Shown here: positions 1 through 9,354 of the stretch, piece after piece
Numbering within the stretch: position 1 is the stretch's first letter
Layout of the letters: each line of letters starts with the position of its first letter
Source of the DNA: Cupriavidus consociatus
GTDB taxonomy: Bacteria > Pseudomonadota > Gammaproteobacteria > Burkholderiales > Burkholderiaceae
Reading direction: 5' to 3'
NCBI RefSeq assembly: GCF_017814975.1
Contig: NZ_JAGIQA010000036.1
Span: 1 to 62,448, forward strand
Length of the DNA stretch: 62,448 bases
Notes under the pieces: model-generated
The model's input: the letters and a program-made list of their open reading frames with translations, nothing else
Databases searched by the model: none
Told to the model about the DNA's origin: nothing
Position numbers and translations under genes: made by a program

Positions 1-3000
1 ATCTCCGAGCCGGCACCGCTGGACACCACCAGCGGCACCACGCCCATGATGAACGCGAACGACGTCATCAGGATCGGGCGCAGGCGCAGGCGGCTGGCTT
101 CGATCGCCGCCTGCACCACGCTGCGGCCGTGATGCTCAAGCTCGCGCGCAAACTCGACGATCAGGATCGCGTTCTTGGCCGATAGCCCCACCAGCACGAT
201 GAAGCCGATCTGCGTGAAGATGTTGTTGTCGCCCTGCGTCAGCCATACGCCCGTCATGGCGGCCAGCAGGCTCATTGGCACGATCAGGATCACCGCCAGC
301 GGCAGCGTCAGGCTTTCGTACTGGGCAGCCAGCACCAGGAACACCAGCAGCACGCACAGCGGGAAGATCCACACACCCGCATTGCCGGCCAGGATGTCCT
401 GGTAGGTCAGCTCGGTCCACTCGAACTTCATGCCCTTCGGCAGTGTTTCGGCGGCGATGCGCTCGGCGGCGGCCTGCGCCTGGCCCGACGAGAACCCGGG
501 CGCGGGCCCGCCGTTCATGTCGGCAGCCGTGAAGCCGTTGTAGCGCACCACGCTGTCCGGGCCGAAGCCCTGCTTCACCTGCACCAGCGACGACAGCGGC
601 ACCATGTCGCCAGCGGCATTGCGCGTCTTCAGCTGCAGGATGTCCTCGGCATGGGCGCGGAACGGCGCATCCGCCTGCACCTTGACCTGGTAGGTCCGGC
701 CGAACTTGTTGAAGTCGTTGACGTACGCCGAGCCCAGGTAGGTCTGCAGCGTGTCGAACACTTCCGTCACCGGCACGCCCAGCTGCTTGGCCTTGACGCG
801 GTCCAGCTTGACGTCGAGCTGCGGCACGTTGACCTGGTAGTTGCTGAAGATGCCGGTCAGCTCGGGCGTGGCGCGCGCCTTGGTGGCGAACGCATTGGTC
901 GCCTCGAACAGCGCGTCATAGCCCAGCGCGGCACGGTCCTCGATCATCAGCTTGAAACCGCCGATGGTGCCGAGGCCCTGCACGGGCGGCGGCGGAAACA
1001 CCGCGATAAACGCATCCTGGATCGCCCCATACTTCTTGTTGAGATCGGCGGCAATGGCCGCGCCAGACAGCTCCGCGCTCTTGCGCTCTTCAAACGGCTT
1101 TAGCGTCGCGAACACGATGCCGGCGCTCGGGCTGTTGGTGAAGCCGTTGATCGACAGGCCCGGGAAGGCAACGGCCGATTCCACGCCCGGATGCTTCAGC
1201 GCGATCTCGCTCATCTTGCGGATCACGTCCTCGGTACGGTCCAGCGTGGCGCCATCGGGCAGCTTGGCGAAGCTGACCAGGTACTGCTTGTCCTGCGCCG
1301 GCACGAAGCCCTTGGGCACCAGCTGGAACACGCCCCAGGTCAGCGCCAGCATCACCGCATAGACGCCGAACACCGAACCCTTGCGACGGATCACGCCCTT
1401 CACGCCACGGCCATAGCTTTCCGCGCTGCGGCCGAAGAAGTTGTTGAAGCGCTTGAAGAAGCCGCCGAACACGCGGTCCATGCCGCGCGACAGCCAGTCC
1501 TTCGGCGCGTCATGGCTCTTCAGCAGCAGGGCCGACAGCGCCGGCGACAGCGTCAGCGAGTTGAACGCGGAGATGATGGTCGAGATGGAGATCGTCAGCG
1601 CGAACTGCTTGTAGAACTGCCCGGTCAGGCCGGTCATGAAGGCCAGCGGCACGAACACAGCGATCAGTGTCAGCGCGATGGCGATGATGGGGCCGCTGAC
1701 TTCGCGCATGGCCTTGTAGGTGGCTTCCTTCGGCGTCAGCCCTTCCTCGATATTGCGCTCGACGTTCTCCACCACCACGATCGCATCGTCAACCACGATA
1801 CCGATCGCCAGCACCAGTCCGAACAGCGACAGCGCGTTGATCGAGAAGCCGAACGCATGCATCAGCCCGAAGGTACCGACGATCGACACCGGCACCGCCA
1901 GCAGCGGAATGATCGACGCGCGCCAGGTCTGCAGGAACAGGATCACCACCAGCACCACCAGCGCGATGGCCTCGAACAGCGTATGCGTCACCGCCTCGAT
2001 CGAGTGGCGCACGAACTGCGTGGGGTCGTAGACGATGCTGTAGTCGATGCCGTCCGGGAAGTTCTGCTTCAGCTCTTCCATGGTCTTGCGCACGTCATCC
2101 GAGATCTGGATGGCGTTGGAGCCCGGCGCCTGGAAGATGGGGATGGCAACCGCCGGCTTGTTGTCCAGCAGCGAGCGCAGCGCGTACTCGGATGCGCCCA
2201 GCTCGATGCGGGCAACGTCCTTCAGGTAGGTCACGGCGCCGTCGGCGGAGGTGCGCACGACGATGTCGCCGAACTCCTCCACCGTGCCCAGGCGGCCCTG
2301 CGCATTGACCGACAGCTGCAGGTCGGCGCCCGGCAGCGACGGCGACTGGCCGATCACGCCGGCCGCCACCTGCACGTTCTGCTCGCGGATGGCCTTGATC
2401 ACGTCGCTGGTGGCGAGCTGGCGCTCGGCCATCTTCTCGGGGTTGAGCCACACGCGCATGGCGTAGTCGCCCGAGCCGAACAGCTGCACCTGGCCCACGC
2501 CCTGGATCCGCGCCAGGCGGTCCTTGACGTTGATCACCGCGTAGTTGCGCAGGTACGTCATGTCATAGCGGTCGTTGGGCGAGACCAGGTGGACCACCAT
2601 GGTCAGGTCCGGCGAGCTCTTGACCGTGGTAATGCCCAGCCGGCGCACGTCTTCCGGCAGGCGCGGCTCGGCCTGCGACACGCGGTTCTGCACCAGCTGC
2701 TGCGCCTTGTCGGGGTCGGTGCCCAGCTTGAAGGTCACGGTCAGCGTGAGCAGGCCGTCGCTGTTGGACTGCGACGACATGTACAGCATGTCCTCGACGC
2801 CGTTGATCTGCTCTTCCAGCGGCGAAGCCACGGTTTCGGCAATCACCTTGGGGTTGGCGCCCGGATACTGCGCGCGCACCACCACCGAAGGCGGCACCAC
2901 TTCCGGGTACTCCGAGATCGGCAACTTGAACATCGAGATGGCGCCAATCAGGAAGATCAGCACCGACAGCACCCCCGCGAAGATGGGGCGGTCGATAAAG

Positions 3001-3017
3001 AATTTAGAGAGATTCAT
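1..3017 (-). CDS. RND efflux permease, HAE1 family (C-terminus beyond window)
   Basis: Inner-membrane proton/drug antiporter of a tripartite pump. About 1005 residues are present and the frame runs off the left edge; full members are about 1050. The start MNLSKFFIDRPIF is typical of AcrB/MexF-type proteins, followed by TM1. The proton-relay acidic pair is in VVDDAIVVVENV near residue 408, and the relay lysine is in GLSAKNAILIVEF near residue 947, so the pump looks functional. It lies 129 nt downstream of the membrane-fusion gene on the same strand. The LysR / LlpE-like / MFP / RND order resembles ceoR-llpE-ceoAB and bpeT-llpE-bpeEF of Burkholderia, which export chloramphenicol, trimethoprim and fluoroquinolones. 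Substrates here are therefore inferred. The outer-membrane channel gene would lie outside the window. Confidence 0.95.
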   Translation of the reverse strand, partial: MNLSKFFIDRPIFAGVLSVLIFLIGAISMFKLPISEYPEVVPPSVVVRAQYPGANPKVIAETVASPLEEQINGVEDMLYMSSQSNSDGLLTLTVTFKLGTDPDKAQQLVQNRVSQAEPRLPEDVRRLGITTVKSSPDLTMVVHLVSPNDRYDMTYLRNYAVINVKDRLARIQGVGQVQLFGSGDYAMRVWLNPEKMAERQLATSDVIKAIREQNVQVAAGVIGQSPSLPGADLQLSVNAQGRLGTVEEFGDIVVRTSADGAVTYLKDVARIELGASEYALRSLLDNKPAVAIPIFQAPGSNAIQISDDVRKTMEELKQNFPDGIDYSIVYDPTQFVRHSIEAVTHTLFEAIALVVLVVILFLQTWRASIIPLLAVPVSIVGTFGLMHAFGFSINALSLFGLVLAIGIVVDDAIVVVENVERNIEEGLTPKEATYKAMREVSGPIIAIALTLIAVFVPLAFMTGLTGQFYKQFALTISISTIISAFNSLTLSPALSALLLKSHDAPKDWLSRGMDRVFGGFFKRFNNFFGRSAESYGRGVKGVIRRKGSVFGVYAVMLALTWGVFQLVPKGFVPAQDKQYLVSFAKLPDGATLDRTEDVIRKMSEIALKHPGVESAVAFPGLSINGFTNSPSAGIVFATLKPFEERKSAELSGAAIAADLNKKYGAIQDAFIAVFPPPPVQGLGTIGGFKLMIEDRAALGYDALFEATNAFATKARATPELTGIFSNYQVNVPQLDVKLDRVKAKQLGVPVTEVFDTLQTYLGSAYVNDFNKFGRTYQVKVQADAPFRAHAEDILQLKTRNAAGDMVPLSSLVQVKQGFGPDSVVRYNGFTAADMNGGPAPGFSSGQAQAAAERIAAETLPKGMKFEWTELTYQDILAGNAGVWIFPLCVLLVFLVLAAQYESLTLPLAVILIVPMSLLAAMTGVWLTQGDNNIFTQIGFIVLVGLSAKNAILIVEFARELEHHGRSVVQAAIEASRLRLRPILMTSFAFIMGVVPLVVSSGAGSE

Positions 3018-3030
3018 GTTGGTCTCTGCC

Positions 3031-3060
3031 TGCATTGGCCTGCATTGGCCTGCGTTGGCG
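3031..3060. repeat. Three tandem decamers upstream of the RND start
   Basis: TGCATTGGCC occurs twice in tandem, followed by a third, two-mismatch copy TGCGTTGGCG. The array lies 14-43 nt upstream of the permease start in the gap after the membrane-fusion gene. On the coding strand it sits just upstream of a weak Shine-Dalgarno (GAGAC-like). It may be slippage-prone spacer DNA; no function is shown. Confidence 0.8.
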
Positions 3061-3146
3061 TAGCACGCCCCCTGGCGGCCCGCCGTGGCGGGCGCCATCC
3101 ACATCTACGGGGAAGTGCTAGCGTTTTTCTGCTGTCGGTGGGCTGA

Positions 3147-4391
3147 TCAGCTCACCGGCTTGCCTTCGTTGCCGTCACCCTTGCCGCTGGCGGCCTGCTT
3201 GCGGTCAGGCGCTGCCTGGCGCGGCTCAAGCTCGCTGCGGTAAGCCATGGCCACGGCCTTGGGCTGCACCGTGTCGCCCGGCCGCACGCGCTGCAGCCCG
3301 TTGACGACAATGCTCTCGCCCGGCTTCAGCCCCTTGCGGATCACACGCAGGCCTTCATAGTTGGGCCCGAGCTCGACTTCGCGGTAGACCAGCTTGTTGG
3401 CCTTGTCGACCACCAGCACGAACTTCTTGCCCTGGTCGGTGCCGACGGCACGGTCGTTGACCAGCACCGCCGCATGCGGCGCGCCGCCGCCCATCTTGAC
3501 CTTGGCGTACAGGCCCGGCAGCAGGCGCCCGTCGTCGTTGTCGAACACCGCGCGCACGCGGATGGTGCCGCTGCGCGTATCGAGCCGGTTGTCGACCGAC
3601 TGGATCTTGCCCTGGTGCGGATGGCCGTCTTCGTTGGCCAGGCCGAGGTAGACCGGCAGGTTAGCCTGCCCGCCGCCCGCGCCGGGAGCGGTGTAGCGCA
3701 GGTAGCTCTGCTCGTCGATCTCAAAGCTCGCGTAGATCGGCGACACCGACACCACCGTGGTCAGCGGCGGCGTCGCCACGCCCGGGGCCACGAGGTTGCC
3801 CACCGTGATCTCGGCGCGCGAAACGCGGCCAGACACTGGCGCGGTGATGCGGGTATAGGCCAGGTTCAGGCGCGCGGTTTCCAGCTGCGCTTGCGCGGCG
3901 CGCACGTTGGCGCTGGTTTCGCGCGCGGCGTGGATGCGTTCGTCGAACTCGCGGCGCGAAATGGCGTTGTCGTCCAGCAGCCGCTGTGCGCGTTCGCCCT
4001 CGGTTTTCGCATGCGCCGCGCGAACTTGCGCGGCGGCCAGCGCGGCCTCGGCGCGTGCGACTTCCGCGGCGTAGGGGCGCGGGTCGATGGTGAAGAGCGG
4101 ATCGCCCTTCTTCACCAGCGCGCCCTCGCGGAAATGGACCGCATCGATGGTGCCGCCCACGCGCGGGCGGATCTCCACGCGGTCTACCGCCTCCAGGCGG
4201 CCGGAAAACTCGTCCCACTCGGTGATGGTCTGGCCCACCGCGGCGGCCACTTCGATCGACGGGGCCGGCGGCGGGGTGTTGGCATGGGCCTCGCCGCTGT
4301 GCCACGGGCGCAGGACCGAACCGGCCACGCCGGCACCGAGCACCACGACGATGGCAAGAGCAATCAGGGTACGTCGCTTCTGCTGCTGCAT
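3147..4391 (-). CDS. RND periplasmic membrane-fusion (adaptor) protein
   Basis: Periplasmic adaptor linking the downstream permease to an outer-membrane channel; 414 residues, normal for AcrA/MexE. An uncleaved N-terminal anchor (residues 8-28, no lipobox cysteine) is followed by the barrel-sandwich segment GRLEAVDRVEIRPRVGG, an alpha-hairpin rich in Ala/Glu/Arg, the returning lipoyl half ITAPVSGRVSRAEI, and beta-barrel and membrane-proximal domains. The tail is charged (RKQAASGKGDGNEGK). It is the second gene of the LlpE-like/MFP/RND operon, 183 nt after the hydrolase gene. Family assignment is firm; relation to CeoA/BpeE rests on gene order. Confidence 0.95.
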   Translation of the reverse strand: MQQQKRRTLIALAIVVVLGAGVAGSVLRPWHSGEAHANTPPPAPSIEVAAAVGQTITEWDEFSGRLEAVDRVEIRPRVGGTIDAVHFREGALVKKGDPLFTIDPRPYAAEVARAEAALAAAQVRAAHAKTEGERAQRLLDDNAISRREFDERIHAARETSANVRAAQAQLETARLNLAYTRITAPVSGRVSRAEITVGNLVAPGVATPPLTTVVSVSPIYASFEIDEQSYLRYTAPGAGGGQANLPVYLGLANEDGHPHQGKIQSVDNRLDTRSGTIRVRAVFDNDDGRLLPGLYAKVKMGGGAPHAAVLVNDRAVGTDQGKKFVLVVDKANKLVYREVELGPNYEGLRVIRKGLKPGESIVVNGLQRVRPGDTVQPKAVAMAYRSELEPRQAAPDRKQAASGKGDGNEGKPVS

Positions 4392-4574
4392 TTCTCAAAC
4401 TCCTGTTCGGGTTTTCTTCAACCGGAAAAGCAAATGGCCGAACGCCGCCTGCCGGTTCGCGCAGGGCGGATCGGAACCGATTCAGATTGGATGGTCGGAC
4501 TTAGGGCCGCCCATGCAAACCGGCGGACCTGGCTCTGGCCGATACAGAGCCGGCTGGCGATTGGCTGGAGCGGC

Positions 4575-5525
4575 TCAGCCGGCGGGCTTGGCTCCAGGCC
4601 GGCTGGCGCTCGCGCCAGCCGGGCGTTCGGTCAGGGGTGAGGTATCGTCGGCCGCAGCCAGACATCGCTGCAGGAACCGCGCACCTTCGTCGACCCATGC
4701 CTGACACGCGTCATGGGTCTCTTCCACGCCGTCGCCACAGGCGCCGGGCATGATCATGGCCTGGGCCGGCACACCGGCCTTGCCCAGGCGCTGCGCGAAG
4801 GCTTCGCCTTCGGCGCGCAGCGTATCCTGTTCCGCGACCTGGACCAGCGTGGGCGGCAGCCCGGCCAGGCGCGAGGCCATCGCCGGCGCGGCATAGGGAT
4901 GCACGCTGTCCGCCGGCGTCGGCAAGTAATCGCGATAGTTGCAGGCCATGCGCCGCAACGTTTCCATCAGCACCTGCCCGCTGCCGAAGCCCGCGCACGA
5001 CGCGTGCTGCAGGCACGGGTCGGTCACCGGCCGGATCAGCCACTGGCCGCGCGGCTGCGCGGTGCCGCGGTCGCGCAGCATCTGCGCCAGCGCGATCGCC
5101 AGGTTGCCGCCGGCTTCCTCGCCCACCAGTGCGAAGCGGGTCTTGTCCAGCTTCAGGCGCCGGGCATTGCGCAGCACCCATTGCACCGTGCTGTGCGCGT
5201 CTTCGGGCGCGGCCGGGAACGGGTTTTCGGGCGCCAGCGAATAGGCCGGCGTCACCACCACGGCCGGCACTGCCGTGGCCAGGTCCTGCACCAGCTTGCG
5301 TGCATGCTCCAGGCCGCCATCGACAAAGCCGCCGGCATGCAGGTACACCAGCCAGGGCAGCCACGTGGCCGCCTCGGCGCCTGGCGCGGGATAGCCCGGC
5401 GGGTAGCACACGCACACCGCGATCTCGCGGCCGTCGCTCGTTACCGTATGCTCGGCCACGCGCGGCTCGCCCTGGCCGGTGGCGGCGGGAGCGGCATTCT
5501 GGCGTTGGCCTGGCTTGTTTGGCAT
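4575..5525 (-). CDS. llpE: LlpE-like alpha/beta-hydrolase fold protein, catalytic Ser absent
   Basis: A 316-residue protein of the hormone-sensitive-lipase type alpha/beta-hydrolase fold, first gene of the efflux operon. The oxyanion motif is HAGGFVDGG (usually HGGG). At the nucleophile elbow, where the family has GDSAGG, the sequence reads GEEAGGNLA, so serine is replaced by glutamate. The acidic residue region AEQDTLRAEGEAFAQRL is kept, but the usual HGF histidine motif near the C-terminus is replaced by GACGDGVEETHDA. The protein is probably not a conventional esterase. Position between a divergent LysR gene and an MFP/RND pair matches llpE ('lipase-like') of Burkholderia. The start at 5525 is chosen because the reading frame upstream is AT-rich and non-protein-like; its ribosome site is weak. 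Confidence 0.82.
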   Translation of the reverse strand: MPNKPGQRQNAAPAATGQGEPRVAEHTVTSDGREIAVCVCYPPGYPAPGAEAATWLPWLVYLHAGGFVDGGLEHARKLVQDLATAVPAVVVTPAYSLAPENPFPAAPEDAHSTVQWVLRNARRLKLDKTRFALVGEEAGGNLAIALAQMLRDRGTAQPRGQWLIRPVTDPCLQHASCAGFGSGQVLMETLRRMACNYRDYLPTPADSVHPYAAPAMASRLAGLPPTLVQVAEQDTLRAEGEAFAQRLGKAGVPAQAMIMPGACGDGVEETHDACQAWVDEGARFLQRCLAAADDTSPLTERPAGASASRPGAKPAG

Positions 5526-5911
5526 GGCGTCCGGCGCACGGGAAAAACAATGCGCTTGAGTGTTGCGATGCAACGGATTATGGTGATTGACGAGGATGGG
5601 ATAAAGCGAGAGAACGCCAATGCACTGTTCCGGGATTGGAATAATCGAACTGCTGACGACGACCGAAACCCCACGCGTGACAAGGTCATCGGAAATGTGA
5701 TTCACTCCAGCTCCTGGCACGCACGGCGCGATTCGCAACTTTGCCCTCGTTGCGGGCGCTGCACGCCCTGACAAACCCACGCCGGCCCGCGCCCCCGCGC
5801 ATCCGGCGCCAGCCAGCCGGCAGCAACTCCCCCAATAACAACAGCCAGCCACGCCGTGCGCGTCACGAGCGCGCGCGGCACGCCGTTCGGATCTCTCGTC
5901 GGAACCTCATC
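5526..5911. promoter_or_regulatory. Divergent control region, LysR gene / efflux operon
   Basis: This 386-bp gap separates the divergent llpE-like and LysR starts and is clearly less GC-rich at 5560-5720 than its surroundings. It holds a short inverted repeat, GATT-N5-AATC, at 5634-5646, which fits the LysR T-N11-A half-site format. LysR regulators normally bind such divergent regions to control both genes. The exact operator and promoters are not resolved, and no other gene is seen here. Confidence 0.5.
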
Positions 5912-6847
5912 ATGGACCGTCTCGTATCAATGCAGGCATTCACACGGGTCGTGGACGTCGGCAGCTTTGCGCGCGCCGCCGAATCGCTGGACCTGCCCAA
6001 GGCCACGCTGACCCGCCTGATCCAGAACCTGGAGACGCACCTCGGCGTCAAGCTGCTGCACCGGACCACGCGCCGCATCAGCGTGACCAACGATGGCGCG
6101 GCCTACTACGAACGCTGCGTGCGCATCCTCGCGGACGTGGAAGAAGCCGAGCAGTCGCTGACGCGGCAGAACAATTTGCCGCGCGGCACATTGTCGGTCG
6201 ACACCACCGCGCCGCTGGCCAACCTGGTCCTCGTGCCCGCATTGAATGACTTCCTGCAGGCCTACCCCGACCTGAAGCTGGAACTGACCATCAACGGCAA
6301 GCCCATCGATCTGCTGCAGGAAGGCGTCGACGTGGTGTTGCGCGTGGGGATCCCGCTGGATGAATCGATGGTGGCCCGCCGCATCGGCCACGTAAAGCTG
6401 GCGTTCTACGCCTCGCCGATCTACCTGAACCGCGCCGGCACGCCGCGCGACCTGGCCGAGCTGGCGCAGCACAAGGCGGTGAACTACCTGTCGAACCGCA
6501 ACGGGCGCGAGATGCCGTGGCCCATGGCGCGCGGCCCGGAGCGCGGCGAGGTGCTGCTGCCCTCTGCGATCTCGACCAACGATCCCGAGGTCTACGTGGG
6601 CTGCACGCTGGAAGGCCATGGCATCGCCCGCATCTCGCGCGCCATGGCCGAGCCTTACGTGGCCAGCGGCAGGCTGGTCGAGATCATGGCCGACTGGCAG
6701 ACCGACGAACTGCCGATCTCGGCGATGTATCCGCAGAACCGGCACCTTTCGGCCAAGGTGCGGGTGTTCGTCAACTGGGCGGCGGACCTGTTCTCGCGCC
6801 ACCCGCATTTTGGTGCGGTACAGCAGCCCCTGGCGGTGGCGGCCTGA
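5912..6847 (+). CDS. LysR-type regulator divergent from the efflux operon (CeoR/BpeT-like)
   Basis: LysR-family transcription factor, 311 residues. The N-terminal winged HTH (residues 1-60) contains FTRVVDVGSFARAAESL and the recognition stretch ATLTRLIQNLE; residues 90-295 form the two-subdomain effector-binding fold (DLLQEGVDVVLRVG, GCTLEGHGIARISRA). The start MDRLVSMQAF is the usual family start. Divergent placement next to the llpE-like/MFP/RND genes suggests it activates the pump in response to a small aromatic effector, as reported for CeoR/BpeT-type regulators. That role is inferred from synteny. Confidence 0.9.
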   Translation: MDRLVSMQAFTRVVDVGSFARAAESLDLPKATLTRLIQNLETHLGVKLLHRTTRRISVTNDGAAYYERCVRILADVEEAEQSLTRQNNLPRGTLSVDTTAPLANLVLVPALNDFLQAYPDLKLELTINGKPIDLLQEGVDVVLRVGIPLDESMVARRIGHVKLAFYASPIYLNRAGTPRDLAELAQHKAVNYLSNRNGREMPWPMARGPERGEVLLPSAISTNDPEVYVGCTLEGHGIARISRAMAEPYVASGRLVEIMADWQTDELPISAMYPQNRHLSAKVRVFVNWAADLFSRHPHFGAVQQPLAVAA

Positions 6848-6977
6848 CCTGCGCGCTGGCGCAAGCTGCAAGCGCCGGACCACCCGAAACGTGCCGCATA
6901 GGACAAAACCGGAAGCCGCGAGCGCGTTGCCCGACCTATACTGTTTCATCCGAAATCACGACGAGAAGAGGATTCCG

Positions 6978-7577
6978 ATGAAACAAGTGCTTATCCCCCT
7001 GGCCGCCTGCGTTGCCGCCACCGTGGTGCTGGCCGGCTGCTCCGGTTCCGGCAAGAGCGCCTCGGCCTCATCCAGCGCTACCGGCGCCAGTGCCAGCGCT
7101 TCGGCCGCATCGTCGTCGGCCACGAGCGGTGCCCGCGCCGCGGCCGCGCTGCAGCCCAAGAGCGGCACCAACACCGCCGGCACCGTGACATTCCAGCAGC
7201 AGCCGGGCGGCGTGCTGATGACCGCCGCGATCACCGGACTGCCACCGAATACCGTCCACGGCTTCCACGTGCATGAAAAAGGCGACTGTTCCGCGCCCGA
7301 CGCGATGAGTGCCGGCGGCCATTTCAATCCGGGTGGCAAGCCGCACGGCCAGATGACCACGCCAGATCACCACGCCGGCGACATGAACAACATCACCGCC
7401 GACTCCAGCGGCAATGCCAGGGTCAGCATGCTGCTGCCGTCTCTGTCGGTGGGTACCGGAGCCAACAGCGTGATCGGGCGCGCAGTGGTTGTGCACAAGG
7501 ATCCTGACGACTACAAGACACAGCCGACCGGCAATGCGGGCGGGCGCATTGCATGTGGAGTGGTGGCGGCTTCGTAA
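6978..7577 (+). CDS. sodC: Cu/Zn superoxide dismutase lipoprotein
   Basis: Periplasmic, lipid-anchored superoxide dismutase of 199 residues. A lipoprotein signal ends in LAGC (Cys21), followed by a Ser/Ala-rich linker to about residue 58. All metal-ligand motifs of the family are visible: HGFHVHEKGDC (His97/His99), GGHFNP, PHG, HHAGD and, near the C-terminus, VVVHKDPDDY. The disulfide partner is likely the cysteine in RIACGV. A good ribosome site (AGAAGAGG) precedes the ATG at 6978. The gene stands alone; its likely role is defence against extracytoplasmic superoxide. Confidence 0.93.
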   Translation: MKQVLIPLAACVAATVVLAGCSGSGKSASASSSATGASASASAASSSATSGARAAAALQPKSGTNTAGTVTFQQQPGGVLMTAAITGLPPNTVHGFHVHEKGDCSAPDAMSAGGHFNPGGKPHGQMTTPDHHAGDMNNITADSSGNARVSMLLPSLSVGTGANSVIGRAVVVHKDPDDYKTQPTGNAGGRIACGVVAAS

Positions 7578-7613
7578 GCCGCAAGCGTTTCGCCCCTGCT
7601 GGTGTCTCCTCTT

Positions 7614-7635
7614 CCTCTCCCGTTCGCGGGAGAGG
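7614..7635. repeat. Dispersed palindrome, copy 1 (CCTCTCCCG...CGGGAGAGG)
   Basis: CCTCTCCCG and CGGGAGAGG form 9-bp perfect arms around TTCG, 37 bp after the sodC stop. Related palindromes lie at 25622-25643 and 46843-46868, all intergenic. This is the REP-like family commonly seen between genes in Burkholderiaceae. Confidence 0.8.
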
Positions 7636-7767
7636 GTCGGAATGTCATTGAAGTCCGCGCGCCGGCATGGCAACGGCGCGGATAAACCAGGCGCCGCCCC
7701 GGCATGGCAACATGGTGGACATTGCCGCCACGCGCAGCCTCGCCCGCGGGACGCGCCGATTATCGCC

Positions 7768-9345
7768 ATGCCATTGCCCACAGACGCTGCGTTCGTGCCC
7801 CACCACCGCCTGCACGCCAGTTCGCTGGTGCTGTGCTGCGCCGCCCTGCTGGGCGGCTGTGCGCTGCCGCCGCTGGACCACCGCACCGAATCCACCGCCA
7901 TCACACCCGCCGAGGCCGCAGCCACGCCGCTGGGCCGCGCGGTCGCGGCCGCGCTGGCCGGCCACCCCGGACTCAGCGGCATCCACCCGCTGAACAACGC
8001 TCACGCCGCCTTCGCCGCGCGCATACACCTGGCGCGCACCGCGCAGCGCACGCTCGACGTGCAGTACTACATCTGGCGCAACGACCTGACCGGCACGCTG
8101 CTGCTGGAAGCGCTGCACGAGGCCGCCGACCGAGGCGTGCGCGTGCGCCTGCTGCTCGATGACAACGGCCTGTCCGGCATGGACGAGCTGCTCGCGGCCA
8201 TGGACGCGCATCCGCAGGTCGAAGTGCGGATCTTCAACCCCTTCGTGCTGCGCCGGCCCAAGGCGCTCAATTTCCTGACCGATTTCCGGCGCCTGAACCG
8301 GCGCATGCACAACAAGTCGTTCACCGCCGACGGCGTTGCCACGATCATCGGCGGACGCAATGTCGGCGACGAATACTTCGGGGCCACGGACGGCGTGCTG
8401 TTCGCCGATCTGGACGTGATTGCGATCGGCCCCGCCGCCGCCGACGTGGCGCACGACTTCGACCGCTACTGGGCCAGCGCTTCGGCATACCCGGTGGACC
8501 GGCTGGTGCCGCCGGTCAGCGTGGAGCGCCTGCACGAGCTGGCCGGCAGCGCCCGCGCTGTCGAGCAGAACCCGGCCGCTACCGCCTACGTGGCGGCGCT
8601 GCGCGAGGTGCCCGACGTGCAGCATATGCTGGACGGCACGCTGGAGTTCGAGTGGGCCAGGACGCGCATCGTCAGCGACGATCCCGCCAAGGCCCTTGGC
8701 GAGGCGGGGCGCGACACGCTGGTCGCGCACCAGCTGCGCGAGATTCTGGGCGAGCCCCAGCGCGAGCTGGACCTGGTCTCGCCCTACTTCGTCCCGTCCA
8801 CCGCCGGCACCGCCTACTTCTCGCAGCTGGCCGAAAAGGGCGTTGCCGTGCGCGTGCTGACCAACGCGCTGGAGGCAACCGACGTCGCCGCCGTCCATTC
8901 GGGCTATGCCAGGCGCCGCAAGGCGCTGCTGGAGGCAGGCGTGGACCTGTACGAGCTGCGGCGGTCGGCGGCACCGGGCAAGAAAGAGGACCGCGCCGGA
9001 CCGTTCGGCAGTTCCGGCTCAAGCCTCCATGCCAAGACCTTTGGCGTCGATGCCAGCCGCGTGTTCGTCGGCTCGTTCAATTTCGACCCGCGCTCGGCCC
9101 ACCTCAATACGGAGCTGGGCTTCGTGATCGACAGCCCGACACTGGCCGGACGCATCGAATCGACCTTCGCCACGGTGGTGCCGGAAGTGGCCTACCAGGT
9201 CAAGCTAGACGAGCAAGGCAAGCTGTACTGGCTGGAGCGGCGCGGCGACGAGGTAGTACGCTACGACACCGAACCCAACACCAGCTGGTGGCGCCGGCTC
9301 GGCATCTGGTTCCTGTCGATCCTGCCGATCGAGTCGATGCTGTAG
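7768..9345 (+). CDS. Phospholipase D-family lipoprotein (ClsC/YmdC-like)
   Basis: A 525-residue PLD-superfamily protein with a lipoprotein signal (LLGGC, Cys31). Two HKD motifs are complete: MHNKSFTADGVATIIGGRN in the first half and LHAKTFGVDASRVFVGSFN in the second. Conserved flanks such as QYYIWRNDLTG and LDLVSPYFVPS are present. The C-terminus (WWRRLGIWFLSILPIESML) matches the end typical of ClsC/YmdC-like proteins. It probably acts in cardiolipin or other phosphatidyl transfer at the envelope; substrate is not provable here. The ATG at 7768 is preferred because it creates the lipobox signal; longer in-frame sequence upstream is REP/spacer DNA. Confidence 0.92.
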   Translation: MPLPTDAAFVPHHRLHASSLVLCCAALLGGCALPPLDHRTESTAITPAEAAATPLGRAVAAALAGHPGLSGIHPLNNAHAAFAARIHLARTAQRTLDVQYYIWRNDLTGTLLLEALHEAADRGVRVRLLLDDNGLSGMDELLAAMDAHPQVEVRIFNPFVLRRPKALNFLTDFRRLNRRMHNKSFTADGVATIIGGRNVGDEYFGATDGVLFADLDVIAIGPAAADVAHDFDRYWASASAYPVDRLVPPVSVERLHELAGSARAVEQNPAATAYVAALREVPDVQHMLDGTLEFEWARTRIVSDDPAKALGEAGRDTLVAHQLREILGEPQRELDLVSPYFVPSTAGTAYFSQLAEKGVAVRVLTNALEATDVAAVHSGYARRRKALLEAGVDLYELRRSAAPGKKEDRAGPFGSSGSSLHAKTFGVDASRVFVGSFNFDPRSAHLNTELGFVIDSPTLAGRIESTFATVVPEVAYQVKLDEQGKLYWLERRGDEVVRYDTEPNTSWWRRLGIWFLSILPIESML

Positions 9346-9354
9346 CCGCGCCGT

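Noticed and set aside
3031..3060. Interpretation of the decamer array as a CRISPR or regulatory iteron
   Set aside because: Units are directly adjacent with no spacers, only three, and next to a gene rather than an origin.
1191..3146. Long plus-strand open frame (651 codons)
   Set aside because: Antisense shadow of the RND permease; His/Arg/Gln-rich, no domain.
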